Assembly (NCBI RefSeq): GCF_044762665.1
Contig: NZ_JBIWES010000009.1
Span: forward strand, 124,001-188,000
DNA from: Peribacillus frigoritolerans_B
Lineage (GTDB): Bacteria > Bacillota > Bacilli > Bacillales > DSM-1321
DNA length: 64,000 nt
Direction: 5' to 3'
Below, one piece after another: positions 8,289 to 16,645 of the stretch. The number at the start of each line of letters is the position of its first letter. Positions within the stretch are counted from its first letter, which is position 1. A program made the position numbers and the translations under genes. Below the pieces are notes generated by a model, which ran no database searches, was not told where the DNA came from, and saw nothing but the letters and a program-made list of their open reading frames with translations.

Positions 8289-8824
8289 CACAGCCCATAT
8301 CATTAAAAGTTCCTGAAGAATTGGACCATCATTTGTTTTTTCCTGAAAAGGAAACCATCTTGGAAAAAGAACGATATGCAGGTTGGAGTGAAACGATTCC
8401 ATTCGAGGCTTTCCCGTATGAGTTACTTTATTATAATAATGTAGAGGCGTATGCTCCTTGGACAAAGGGGGCAATGCATGTAAAGGAACTGCTGGAGAGA
8501 TGGAAGGGAATTGATTCGGAATGCAGTTTGCTATTTTCTGAGCGAAAAGCGGGACAGACTTTGGGACTCGTGAAGCAGGGGATCGGTTTATTTTTAACCG
8601 CAGTCTTCTGGATGCATGGGAAGCCAGTGGTATTGAATGATTTCCGCTTCCACATACAATCCTTTAACAATATTCCGGTGAACTTGGATGAAAGGCTTTC
8701 CTTCATCCTTGCAAGACCCGCTTTTTTTCATTCTTATAGACAGCTTAGTGAGTTGTTCCGGGAATTTGAAAAACAATATGTGAAGTTCATGATCAAAAAT
8801 AAGAACAGCCAAAAAAACGTCTAA
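8285..8824 (+). CDS. ypoC: YpoC-like protein of unknown function
   Basis: A 179-residue soluble protein with no recognised catalytic motif, always found after nth in Bacillus. It is aromatic-rich (YELLYYNNVEAYAPWTKGAM, with FLTAVFWMHGKP in the middle). The proposed TTG start overlaps the nth stop (TTGA), implying translational coupling. The last codons (SQKNV) lie in the first copy of a 17-bp tandem duplication that also forms the terminator arm downstream. Function unknown. Confidence 0.75.
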   Translation: MTQPISLKVPEELDHHLFFPEKETILEKERYAGWSETIPFEAFPYELLYYNNVEAYAPWTKGAMHVKELLERWKGIDSECSLLFSERKAGQTLGLVKQGIGLFLTAVFWMHGKPVVLNDFRFHIQSFNNIPVNLDERLSFILARPAFFHSYRQLSELFREFEKQYVKFMIKNKNSQKNV

Positions 8825-8842
8825 GCCAAAAAAACGTCTAAG
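8809..8842. repeat. 17-bp tandem duplication at ypoC end/terminator arm
   Basis: The unit CCAAAAAAACGTCTAAG occurs twice head to tail. The first copy encodes the last residues and stop of ypoC, and the second is the left arm of the terminator. Confidence 0.85.
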
Positions 8843-8864
8843 CCAAAAGCTTAGACGTTTTTTT
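8829..8864. terminator. Bidirectional terminator between ypoC and ponA
   Basis: Stem AACGTCTAAGC / GCTTAGACGTT with a 5-nt loop, flanked by A7 on the left and T7 on the right, so it can stop transcription from both convergent genes. Confidence 0.9.
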
Positions 8865-8884
8865 AAGTCAATCTTTATATATAT

Positions 8885-11644
8885 TTATTCCGTATCTTTG
8901 TTTGGATCTGGGTCCGGGTTAGGGTCGGGATCAGGGGTCTCGACTGGTTTTTCCTCTTCTACCGTACCAGGGTCAGTGGTATCATCCCCGCCTTCGACGT
9001 CCTCATCACCCTTATTGCCATTTCCGTCATCCGTGTTGTTGCCATTGCCATTACCATTGCCATTACCATTACCATTACCATTATTATTACCATTATTATC
9101 ATTGTTGCCATTGCCATCATTGCCGTTATTGTCGTTATTACCGTTTTCGGCATTGTTATTTTTGTCTTCATCTTGTTTATCTTCTTCGCCTTCAGGAGGG
9201 GTTTCTTGTTCCGTATCCTCACCTTCGGCCGGATCTTCAATTTCCACGTCCTCAGTATCCTCAGGGACTTCCGCTACAGCAGGTATTTTGACAGATGTAC
9301 TTGCAGGATCACTTTGTTGGTTATCCACTAAAGCTACCACTGAGAAAGTATATTTACTTCCAGGTGTTGGATTAGGGATCGTTAAACTAGTATCCTTCGA
9401 TTTTTTCAATACGCTCTGTGCTCCGCCGTCAACGGACATCTTAACCTCGAATTGGGTATTCCCATTACCTTTAGGATATGACCATGATAGATTGATTTCA
9501 TTGCTTTCCTGGTTGTAAGAAGCGTTAATGCCAGGAGAGTCGATTTTTTCATATTCTGTCGTCACTTGTGTAGGCTCGTGACCTTTAACATAATATTCAT
9601 AAGTGATTTTACTGCTTGGTGTATATTCATTGGCTTTAACAGCTGGATTCGAACCTTTGATGACTCCGACCTTCACAACACTGTCAGGTTGATCAAAGTC
9701 TTTCGTTTCTTTTGATTGGGCCATATGTTCCATTAAATTCTTAAAGATGTATTTAGGGATTCTTTGAGATGATTCACCCAGATATTCCATTTTCTCACCA
9801 GATGCGTTATCATAACCAGCCCAAACTGCGACTGTATAATTGGTTGTATAACCTGCCATCCAGCTATCCTTTACACCGGAAGATGGGATGTTGTTCTTTG
9901 CACGCTGTTCAGGCGTGAAATTGGTTGACCCGGTCTTACCGGCTACCGGGAGGCTAGGTATATTGGCTAACCTTCCAGTTCCATAAGCTTCTTTCATGAC
10001 GCTTTTCAACATGTCCGTCACGATGAAAGCTGTCGAATCTTTCATGACCGGTTTTGATTCCGTCTTGTTTTTGATGGTTGTTTTATCACGTAAAACAATC
10101 TTTTTCACACTATGCGGTTCATTATAAATACCATTGTTTCCGAATGAACTGTATGCACCGGCAAGTTCAAGCGTAGAGACATCCTTACCGCCCCCCAATG
10201 CTGCCGATTCGGTAATTTCCTTGTCGAAAGGAATGCCAAGATCAGTGGCAAAATCACGTGCCCGGTCCAAGCCGACTGCTTGAAGCGTTTTTAAGGCAGG
10301 AATATTTAATGACCGTGCCAGTGCTTCGCGAGTCGTTACAGTGCCATAATGTCGTCCGGAAGCATTTTTAAGCGGTGTTCCATTACTGTAAGTGTATTCC
10401 TCATCCTTGATTTGGTGGTAGGTGGACCAATTTAAATATTCCACGGCAGGACCGTAATCCAGAATCGGCTTAATGGTAGAACCAGGTGATCGCTTGGCAT
10501 CCGTTGCATAATTCCAGCCGCGTTTAACCGTCGTGTTCCTGCCGCCGCCCACTGCTTTAATTTCACCAGTTTCTGTATCGAGTAATGTGACACCAGCTTG
10601 GAGATCTTCACTTGGATAATTGATGATTTCATCACTGTTCAACATGTTATAAACATATTCTTGGGCATCTTTATCAATGGTCGTTTGGATTTCCAAACCA
10701 TCGGTAAATACGTTATAGTCACCCATATCTCCGACTTCCTCAATTACCAAATCGATGAATGCATCGTATGCGGTGGTATCGATTTGGCTCTTATCGATTT
10801 CTTGAAGTCCTTCTGTTATATCGATGCTTTGTGCATTTTTCATTTCCGTTTCAGTGATATATCCATGTTTATTCATTAAGTGCAGGACAATATCACGGCG
10901 TTCCTTCGCACGTTCAGGGTATTTATACGGGTCATACCTGCTTGGGCTTTGCGGTAATCCTACAAGCATGGCCGCTTCGTTCAATTTCAATTCGTTAAGA
11001 TCTTTTCCATAATAAGTTTGCGATGCAGTTAAGATCCCGTTGGCACGGTTTGCAAAGAAAATCTTATTCACATACATTTCGAAAATTTCTTCTTTTGTAT
11101 ATTTTCTTTCAAGCTGTATGGATAGCCACATTTCCTGGACTTTCCTTTTAATGGTCTTATCAGGCGTTAAATAAGAACGCTTGATGACCTGCTGGGTCAA
11201 TGTACTTGCACCCTCTGAGCCGAATCCGTTTTTGAAGTTGGCTATGACGGCACTGCCCAGACGTAAGAAATCGACCCCGTGGTGCTCATAAAAGCGGGAA
11301 TCTTCCGTTGCCAGGAAAGCTTCTTCGACAAGATCGGGTATGTCTTCATAATTTACATAATCCCGGTTTTCCTTTCCGATTTCAGCAAGCAATTTACCAT
11401 TTTCATCGAGAATCTTGGATGTGACCGGATCTTTCAAAAGCTTTTCGTCAAGTTCTGGAGCGTCGCTTATAAAGTAAGCCATTGCTGCTCCTCCGGCAAC
11501 CAGGCCAATTATTCCGATTGTAACAAGTATAAGGAAAATCCGCTTAAGCATATTGGTTGGCTTTTTAGGACCATTCTTCTGTCCCTTTTTTTGAGTCTGC
11601 CCCTGCTTTCGGCGTTCTTCTCTAGTATTATATTTTTCAGCCAT
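8885..11644 (-). CDS. ponA: Class A penicillin-binding protein PBP1A/1B
   Basis: A 919-residue bifunctional peptidoglycan glycosyltransferase/transpeptidase anchored by one membrane helix (about residues 33-58). The glycosyltransferase motif EDSRFYEHHGVD (catalytic Glu near 114) is followed by transpeptidase motifs SPGSTIK (active Ser near 386), SLN and KTGSTNF. A fibronectin-III-like domain sits at about 700-795. The tail is extracellular, acidic and Asn/Gly-rich, coded by hexanucleotide repeats near 9040-9150. It lies 26 nt downstream of recU, the usual recU-ponA operon, and converges on ypoC. Confidence 0.96.
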   Translation of the reverse strand: MAEKYNTREERRKQGQTQKKGQKNGPKKPTNMLKRIFLILVTIGIIGLVAGGAAMAYFISDAPELDEKLLKDPVTSKILDENGKLLAEIGKENRDYVNYEDIPDLVEEAFLATEDSRFYEHHGVDFLRLGSAVIANFKNGFGSEGASTLTQQVIKRSYLTPDKTIKRKVQEMWLSIQLERKYTKEEIFEMYVNKIFFANRANGILTASQTYYGKDLNELKLNEAAMLVGLPQSPSRYDPYKYPERAKERRDIVLHLMNKHGYITETEMKNAQSIDITEGLQEIDKSQIDTTAYDAFIDLVIEEVGDMGDYNVFTDGLEIQTTIDKDAQEYVYNMLNSDEIINYPSEDLQAGVTLLDTETGEIKAVGGGRNTTVKRGWNYATDAKRSPGSTIKPILDYGPAVEYLNWSTYHQIKDEEYTYSNGTPLKNASGRHYGTVTTREALARSLNIPALKTLQAVGLDRARDFATDLGIPFDKEITESAALGGGKDVSTLELAGAYSSFGNNGIYNEPHSVKKIVLRDKTTIKNKTESKPVMKDSTAFIVTDMLKSVMKEAYGTGRLANIPSLPVAGKTGSTNFTPEQRAKNNIPSSGVKDSWMAGYTTNYTVAVWAGYDNASGEKMEYLGESSQRIPKYIFKNLMEHMAQSKETKDFDQPDSVVKVGVIKGSNPAVKANEYTPSSKITYEYYVKGHEPTQVTTEYEKIDSPGINASYNQESNEINLSWSYPKGNGNTQFEVKMSVDGGAQSVLKKSKDTSLTIPNPTPGSKYTFSVVALVDNQQSDPASTSVKIPAVAEVPEDTEDVEIEDPAEGEDTEQETPPEGEEDKQDEDKNNNAENGNNDNNGNDGNGNNDNNGNNNGNGNGNGNGNGNGNNTDDGNGNKGDEDVEGGDDTTDPGTVEEEKPVETPDPDPNPDPDPNKDTE
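9030..9150. repeat. Hexanucleotide microsatellite inside ponA tail
   Basis: Degenerate tandem CCATTA/CCATTG/TTATTA units (coding strand GGN-AAY) encode the Asn-Gly run of the extracellular PonA tail. Such repeats are prone to length change in steps of two residues. Confidence 0.8.
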
Positions 11645-11670
11645 TACAGCTAACCTGCCTTTCTAAAAAA

Positions 11671-12282
11671 CTAAAAATTTTCTGAGATGAGCGAATCTAC
11701 TACTTTAATATAGTCAATTCTCGGTTGAAAGCCAAGAGTAATCTTTCGTGAACTGTTTTCAACCTCTTGAAGAGTTATAGATTTGCGTCCGCCTTCTTTC
11801 ATTCTCTTCCAATAAAAACTCAGTTGTTCGGAACTCATTAGATATATATCATCCATTGCGGAAAACCGGATGATGACAAACGCAATTCCGTCATGCTGAA
11901 CGATATGCTTCATATGTTCAATTTGATGGTCATGAAAATTCTTCAGCGGGAACGAACTGCTGTTTTTCGTTTCCTTTGCCTCAAAATCAATGTACTTTCC
12001 TTTATAAACACCATTATAATCGGTGGTCGATGCTTGTTTGAAATAAGCTTCTTTAATGACAGCAGCACTTCTTTTCGGATAGTGGACATCGACAATTTGA
12101 ATGGGTGTCGGTTTTTTATGGATGACGGCAATGCCGTGTGCTAAATAATACTGATTGGTTTCGTTCAAATCGTCTTCCAATGTTTTTCCCCGGTTGCTGT
12201 AACTGATTTTTTTTAGTGGACTTTTCTTTTCTTCCATAGCCTGCGGTACAAATCTTCGTCCGTTGGGATAATGAAATGCCAC
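11671..12282 (-). CDS. recU: Holliday junction resolvase RecU
   Basis: A 203-residue homodimeric resolvase that cuts four-way junctions in recombinational repair and chromosome segregation, working with RuvAB and RecA. Conserved blocks visible are NRGKTLEDDLNETN, the Asp-containing STTDYNGVYKGKYIDFEAKET with the D-E-x-K nuclease core, and FPLKNFHDHQIEHM. The start is GTG at 12282, preceded on the minus strand by AAGGAGGGG. It is the first gene of the recU-ponA operon. Confidence 0.96.
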   Translation of the reverse strand: MAFHYPNGRRFVPQAMEEKKSPLKKISYSNRGKTLEDDLNETNQYYLAHGIAVIHKKPTPIQIVDVHYPKRSAAVIKEAYFKQASTTDYNGVYKGKYIDFEAKETKNSSSFPLKNFHDHQIEHMKHIVQHDGIAFVIIRFSAMDDIYLMSSEQLSFYWKRMKEGGRKSITLQEVENSSRKITLGFQPRIDYIKVVDSLISENF

Positions 12283-12417
12283 TTTTACCCCTCCTTTTTT
12301 TCACTTATCTATATTAGCAAAAAAAGAATCCAATATGTGAATAAAAAGAATTGTTTCTTAGAACGATAGGATTTATGTACAACTATATGTCACAATTCAT
12401 CGCTATAGAAAGGCTAG

Positions 12418-13365
12418 ATGCGAATGTTAAAGACGGAAAAGCAATTGCTCCAATCCATAAAAGCCCAAACTGCAAAAGGGAATAGGGATAATATATCAAG
12501 AACAAAAGCATATGAACAATTTTTCAGAATCCATCCAGAAATACAATGGTCTTTTTTAGCTGGGATGGTTTCCAGGAATGCAGGCTGGAATATGTGTGAT
12601 CTTGAAGGGATTTGGTTTTCCGATTTACTTGGCCTTAAATACAGGCATCACTTATTCCTAACGTATGAAGAAGCCAACTGGAGAATATTCCAAGATGCGT
12701 ATCCGCAATTGCTTCTCTATCATTATTCGACGAAGTATGGACGTCCATTGTTTCACTTATGTCATTATTTTTTTATTACCAAATTCATGAAGAACGAATG
12801 GTATTCCTTTTGGAAACATGGAAATCGTGAAAAATTAGTCACTGCGCTTATCATAAATGAACAAAACATCATTGAAGAACCGGTTATTAAAAAGCAATCC
12901 TTCGTTTTTCATTCTCTATTATTTTTCCTGCAGGACTGGATGCATTTTAGCACCGTTTTATTTCCTACTTGCAATGGAGAACTGTATGGCTCGTCCGTTT
13001 CGCATTTTAGGAATATCGATAAAAGGATTGAATTGGGGAAAAGATTGGCGGGGCTTTTATTTTCTGAAGATTTATTTCCGCTATTTTATGAATTTTCCTG
13101 CAGGACTGAACCAACGGGTGCCAGATATGATTATGAACAATATCGAAAAAAGCCTAGGTACCATGAAACCCCGATGCTGAGGGGAGTATATCCATTGATT
13201 CATCATCAAGCAGGGGAGACAGAGCAATGGGATATGAAAAAAAAGGTTAAAAAGAAATGGTTCATTGAACCCAAATGGGAAGAAGACCCGCATTTGACCG
13301 AATGGTATGATCATAAACAAAAGCAGCTGCATACGGCAGCAATAATCAAAAAATGGATTTTATAA
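12418..13365 (+). CDS. yppC: YppC-like DUF2515 protein
   Basis: A 315-residue protein of the DUF2515 family, found only in Bacillales and divergent from recU as in B. subtilis. It is rich in His, Trp, Phe and Tyr (KYRHHLFLTYEEANWRIF, LFHLCHYFFITKFM) and ends with a basic Lys/Trp-rich segment. No signal peptide, clear membrane helix or catalytic motif was recognised. A second ATG two codons in is an equally possible start. Function unknown. Confidence 0.8.
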   Translation: MRMLKTEKQLLQSIKAQTAKGNRDNISRTKAYEQFFRIHPEIQWSFLAGMVSRNAGWNMCDLEGIWFSDLLGLKYRHHLFLTYEEANWRIFQDAYPQLLLYHYSTKYGRPLFHLCHYFFITKFMKNEWYSFWKHGNREKLVTALIINEQNIIEEPVIKKQSFVFHSLLFFLQDWMHFSTVLFPTCNGELYGSSVSHFRNIDKRIELGKRLAGLLFSEDLFPLFYEFSCRTEPTGARYDYEQYRKKPRYHETPMLRGVYPLIHHQAGETEQWDMKKKVKKKWFIEPKWEEDPHLTEWYDHKQKQLHTAAIIKKWIL

Positions 13366-13369
13366 TAGG

Positions 13370-13404
13370 AAACAGGGAAGGCGTCGATGAAGCCTTCCCT
13401 GTTT
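13370..13404. terminator. Hairpin between convergent yppC and sspM
   Basis: 13-bp perfect stem AAACAGGGAAGGC / GCCTTCCCTGTTT with a 9-nt loop. T tracts are weak on both sides, so termination strength is uncertain. Confidence 0.6.
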
Positions 13405-13423
13405 ATCGTTCATCATTTATGTC

Positions 13424-13537
13424 TTACGTAGAGGGGCGGTTTTCTCCACTAAGTTTCGGGTTTCCCATTCCTGCCTTTTTAGTGGGCGGCTTTTGTCGTT
13501 TTTCGTTTTTTTGCTGTCTGCTTTCATTCGACTGCAT
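13424..13537 (-). CDS. sspM: Small acid-soluble spore protein M-like (SspM)
   Basis: A 37-residue, very basic and polar peptide on the minus strand, with an excellent ribosome site (AGGAGGT, 6 nt before ATG 13537-13535). It begins MQSNESRQQKNEKRQKPP and ends LSGENRPST. The end matches my recollection of B. subtilis SspM, whose C-terminus is LGGPNRPST. Minor SASPs of this kind are made late in the forespore. Identification rests on the C-terminal match, composition, size and location. It is short enough to be missed by gene callers. Confidence 0.75.
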   Translation of the reverse strand: MQSNESRQQKNEKRQKPPTKKAGMGNPKLSGENRPST

Positions 13538-13720
13538 AAAATCACCTCCTGTCTGTATTCTTGTTTAAAACTTCATTCTTCATTCTGCCATTGTTGTCGA
13601 AGGGCATAATAAATTAAGTGAATTGCACTTTCTTTGCCGATTCGCTTCTAGTTTTGTCAGTCATGAAGGGCTTTCAGATAAAAAAAAGAATAGTACAGGT
13701 AAAGAATGGGAGGGATCAGC

Positions 13721-13996
13721 ATGGTCAATAAAAGTGTCGCAACAGAAGAGATATTAAGGATGATAGCTGAGATCAGTACCAGCCTGGATCGTTTGGAAAT
13801 TTCATATGGGGAAACTGTAAATACAGTGCGGTGTAAACTATGGGCGGAGCAATATACATTAGTTAATGAAGCCCAGGAAGCCATTGAGAAAGCCGAGGAT
13901 TATTGGGTGAATGCTGAAGGTGTGAACCATTCCTTTTCCATTATTCCGGAAAAAACAATTATAAAACACAAGGTTTTCACTGAATTGCACGTATAA
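13721..13996 (+). CDS. yppD: YppD-like small protein
   Basis: A 91-residue protein, MVNKSVATEEILRMIAEIST at its start, predicted mostly helical in its first 60 residues. The ATG at 13721 is chosen because GGGAGG lies 7 nt upstream, and an ATG at 13706 is part of that ribosome site. It is placed between sspM and yppE as yppD is in B. subtilis. The name rests on synteny and size. No function recognised. Confidence 0.6.
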   Translation: MVNKSVATEEILRMIAEISTSLDRLEISYGETVNTVRCKLWAEQYTLVNEAQEAIEKAEDYWVNAEGVNHSFSIIPEKTIIKHKVFTELHV

Positions 13997-14065
13997 TCCG
14001 CAGGAATATCATTTTATGAAGAACTGGATTATACTAAGGGAAACAAATGTACGGAGGAATATATT

Positions 14066-14434
14066 GTGCAAAAAGAAAAACTGCAGCTATTAACAGAACA
14101 ATTAATTAAATATACGGACCAAGCGGATGATATTTATGAAGGTGTACGGAAGGAAGGAAAGGAAATGGATTTCTTTTCGGAAGTAAAGCCGTTTGCAGAT
14201 CAGGTCAGGGCCGTATGCATCGAATGGGAAACCGGAATGAAGGAGTGGATGAAAGAAACCGAATTTAGGCATCTTTTCCCCGAGCAAATCGAACAAACCG
14301 CCCATAACCTTTCCGATGTGGCCGTTCAGGCATTTTTTCCTAAAACAAGTTATAAGCGATTTAAAAGCCATGTCCAGTCGATTGAATTCATCCTTAATAA
14401 TGTAAAAACGGAAATCGATCGGATTTTATCATAA
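14066..14434 (+). CDS. yppE: YppE-like DUF1798 protein
   Basis: A 122-residue all-helical protein of the YppE/DUF1798 family. B. subtilis YppE has a solved four-helix structure but no known role. Conserved parts include LTEQLIKYTDQADDIYE and TSYKRFKSHVQSIEFILN. The GTG start follows GGAGGAATATATT. It sits in the yppD-yppE-yppG run. Confidence 0.85.
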   Translation: MQKEKLQLLTEQLIKYTDQADDIYEGVRKEGKEMDFFSEVKPFADQVRAVCIEWETGMKEWMKETEFRHLFPEQIEQTAHNLSDVAVQAFFPKTSYKRFKSHVQSIEFILNNVKTEIDRILS

Positions 14435-14511
14435 AAACACCTACACTTTATTATCTCTTTTTTCATATATTATCAGAACCATGTAATGAAAAAAGAGGAG
14501 GGCTCATTGAC

Positions 14512-15096
14512 ATGATGAGATCCGGTTATAACCAAATCTCCCCAAATCAAGGACAGTTTCCTCAATCAATGCCGGAAAATTGGGGAGGATACCAACAGCC
14601 TATGCCGTATCCTCCGCCAAATAATCATAATCTTGAACAACCATTTATGTATCCATATCATCACCAGGATACAGGGGGCTATATGACGCCATATCATGAT
14701 CCTTATCAGCAGGCGGCCTATCACCCATTCCAACCAGTCCAGCAGCAGGCGATGCCTGTGGGAGCTTATCCGGGCAACAGTGTAATGCAGCCAATGACAC
14801 AAATGCAACCAATCCAGTCCAATCTTCCACCGCAAGCTTTTAGTCCGTTCGCCAATCCGTTACAGCCAGCTAAAAGGCCTCCGCAAAGTCAGCAGCAGGC
14901 TCATAATCCATATCCTAAGCAGCAATTCATGCAAAAACCCCAGCCATCGGGTTTTAAATCGGTCATGAATCAATTCAAAACACAAGATGGCTCCATGGAT
15001 ATAACGAAGATGATGAACACAGCTGGACAAATGATGAATACAGTTTCTCAAGTATCTTCAATGGTCAAAGGAGTAGGGGGCTTCTTTAAAGCATAG
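14512..15096 (+). CDS. yppG: YppG-like Pro/Gln-rich protein
   Basis: A 194-residue low-complexity protein very rich in Pro, Gln, Tyr, Met and His (for example NWGGYQQPMPYPPPNNHN) followed by a conserved C-terminus, SGFKSVMNQFKTQDGSMDIT, ending VKGVGGFFKA. This is the layout of YppG and of several spore-surface proteins. A strong ribosome site GAGGAGGG precedes two adjacent ATGs at 14512 and 14515. Function unknown. A coat or spore role is inferred from composition only. Confidence 0.8.
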   Translation: MMRSGYNQISPNQGQFPQSMPENWGGYQQPMPYPPPNNHNLEQPFMYPYHHQDTGGYMTPYHDPYQQAAYHPFQPVQQQAMPVGAYPGNSVMQPMTQMQPIQSNLPPQAFSPFANPLQPAKRPPQSQQQAHNPYPKQQFMQKPQPSGFKSVMNQFKTQDGSMDITKMMNTAGQMMNTVSQVSSMVKGVGGFFKA

Positions 15097-15113
15097 ATGG
15101 TTGTGAATAAAGG

Positions 15114-15160
15114 AAAAGCAGACTTACAAGTGACCAGCCACTTTTTTAAGTCTGCTTTTA
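15114..15160. terminator. Bidirectional terminator between yppG and hsp20
   Basis: 13-bp stem AAAAGCAGACTTA / TAAGTCTGCTTTT with an inner AAGTG/CACTT stem. A and T runs on both sides serve the two convergent genes. Confidence 0.85.
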
Positions 15161-15167
15161 TTCATGC

Positions 15168-15620
15168 CTAATGGATTTCAATCCGATTCCCTCTGATTTT
15201 GGGTAGGTGAAGCGTGAGGATGCCATCGCGATGTCGAGCGGTCACTTTTGCTTCATCAATCGGTTTTGGAAAAGAAATGGTTCTTGAAAAAGTACCGGCT
15301 GAAACTTCCTTTTGGAACAATCCTTGATTTTTATGCTTTCTATCTACATGGTTTGCAGATATGGTTACTGCATGGGCCAGTACATCAATTGATATTTGGC
15401 TGCGTGCAATTCCGGGCAAGGTGGCAGTAAGGATATATTCTGAAGGCGTTTCGTGAATATCAACCGGAAAGCTGCGTTCTTTCGCCGAACCGAAGAAATC
15501 GTCAAGGGATTTCAGCATGCCTTTTGGGGGCCTTTCGGAAAACAGCCGATCCATTTTGTTTATGAAATGGGAAAAGGGTTCTATTCGATTCCGATTATTA
15601 TTTTTTTCAGAAGAGGTCAT
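15168..15620 (-). CDS. Hsp20/alpha-crystallin family small heat-shock protein
   Basis: A protein of about 150 residues with a central alpha-crystallin domain (about 50-145): FPVDIHETPSEYILTATLPG at its start and the signature DGILTLHLPK near the end. ATP-independent holdases of this family bind unfolding proteins, and in Bacillus some (CotM, YocM, CotP) act in the coat or in salt stress. ATG 15620-15618 is preferred over the adjacent GTG at 15623 for spacing from AAAGGAG. Convergent with yppG. Confidence 0.9.
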   Translation of the reverse strand: MTSSEKNNNRNRIEPFSHFINKMDRLFSERPPKGMLKSLDDFFGSAKERSFPVDIHETPSEYILTATLPGIARSQISIDVLAHAVTISANHVDRKHKNQGLFQKEVSAGTFSRTISFPKPIDEAKVTARHRDGILTLHLPKIRGNRIEIH

Positions 15621-15761
15621 CACGGTGCTCCTTTCTAAAAAATTCCTTTGCCTATAAGCTATGTGAGGAATGAAGAAATGTGAATCCAGTGTTGGGTTTC
15701 AGATACAGGTGCATAGGGAATAACGTTACTGAATGATTAATAAAGGAAATGAGGGTTTAAT

Positions 15762-16523
15762 ATGACAGATAGCAAACTTTCCTACATAGATACCGGGAAA
15801 GGTAATGAAACATTGTTGTTTATCCATGGATTTTGCGGAAGCCATGAATATTGGAGTGACATCATTGCTGGATTAAAGGAAGAATACAGGGTTATTGCCG
15901 TTGATTTACGGGGACATGGTGCAAGTGAGGAAATAGGGGGATCTTTCTCGATTGAAGATATGGCTGCTGATATTGCGTCATTTTTGGAAGAACTGGAAAT
16001 CGGACAGGTATATATGTTTGGTCATTCGCTTGGGGGATATATCACCTTGGCATTCGCAGAAAGGTTTCCTGGGAAATTGTCTGGTTTTTCATTGGTACAT
16101 TCCACCGCTTTCCCAGACGATGAGTCTGGAAAGGCAGGGCGCTTAAAATCTGTAGAGAAAATCGAAAGTGAGGGAATCCCTGCTTTCATTGACGGACTTA
16201 TACCAAAGCTTTTTGCTAATTCAGTTGATCCCAATATTGAGCATACAAAGGAAATTGGATATAAAACAAGTGAAATTGGTGCGATAGGGTCTTTACAGGC
16301 CATGAGGAACAGAATAGACAGAAATCATGTTCTCAAAGATACGAAGTTGCCTGTCCTTTTGGTTGCAGGTGAACAGGATAAGGTGATTCCCGTTGAAAAA
16401 ACTTTTTCTGTAAAAGGAAGCCATATCAATGAAGTTATACTTAAGGGCAGCGGCCATATGGGAATGTTGGAAGCTCCAGGAAGACTAATCGAAGAAATCA
16501 TTCGCTTTGTCGAGAAGAATTAA
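15762..16523 (+). CDS. Alpha/beta hydrolase
   Basis: A 253-residue alpha/beta-hydrolase-fold enzyme. The oxyanion block LLFIHGFCGSHEYW, nucleophile elbow GHSLGG, acid residue in AGEQDKVIP and catalytic His in GSGHMGMLE give a complete Ser-Asp-His triad. The substrate cannot be read from sequence, and relatives include esterases, peroxidases and lactonases. No signal peptide. Monocistronic, with a ribosome site AATGAGGG and its own terminator. Confidence 0.9.
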   Translation: MTDSKLSYIDTGKGNETLLFIHGFCGSHEYWSDIIAGLKEEYRVIAVDLRGHGASEEIGGSFSIEDMAADIASFLEELEIGQVYMFGHSLGGYITLAFAERFPGKLSGFSLVHSTAFPDDESGKAGRLKSVEKIESEGIPAFIDGLIPKLFANSVDPNIEHTKEIGYKTSEIGAIGSLQAMRNRIDRNHVLKDTKLPVLLVAGEQDKVIPVEKTFSVKGSHINEVILKGSGHMGMLEAPGRLIEEIIRFVEKN

Positions 16524-16538
16524 TGAAAAAATGACCGG

Positions 16539-16578
16539 GCTGGAAACGAGATCTTGACGTTTCCAGCTTTTTTTTTTT
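16539..16578 (+). terminator. Terminator of the alpha/beta hydrolase gene
   Basis: 10-bp stem GCTGGAAACG / CGTTTCCAGC followed by eleven T residues. Confidence 0.93.
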
Positions 16579-16645
16579 GAATAGGAAATAGTTTCCCTTT
16601 TGCATAGAACGTTCATTCGGTAGAATAGGAGTATGAGGTGGTTAA

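Noticed and set aside
8898..9518. Long plus-strand open frame (206 codons) opposite ponA
   Set aside because: It is the antisense of the low-complexity PonA tail. The translation is Ser/Leu/Pro repeats with no ribosome site.
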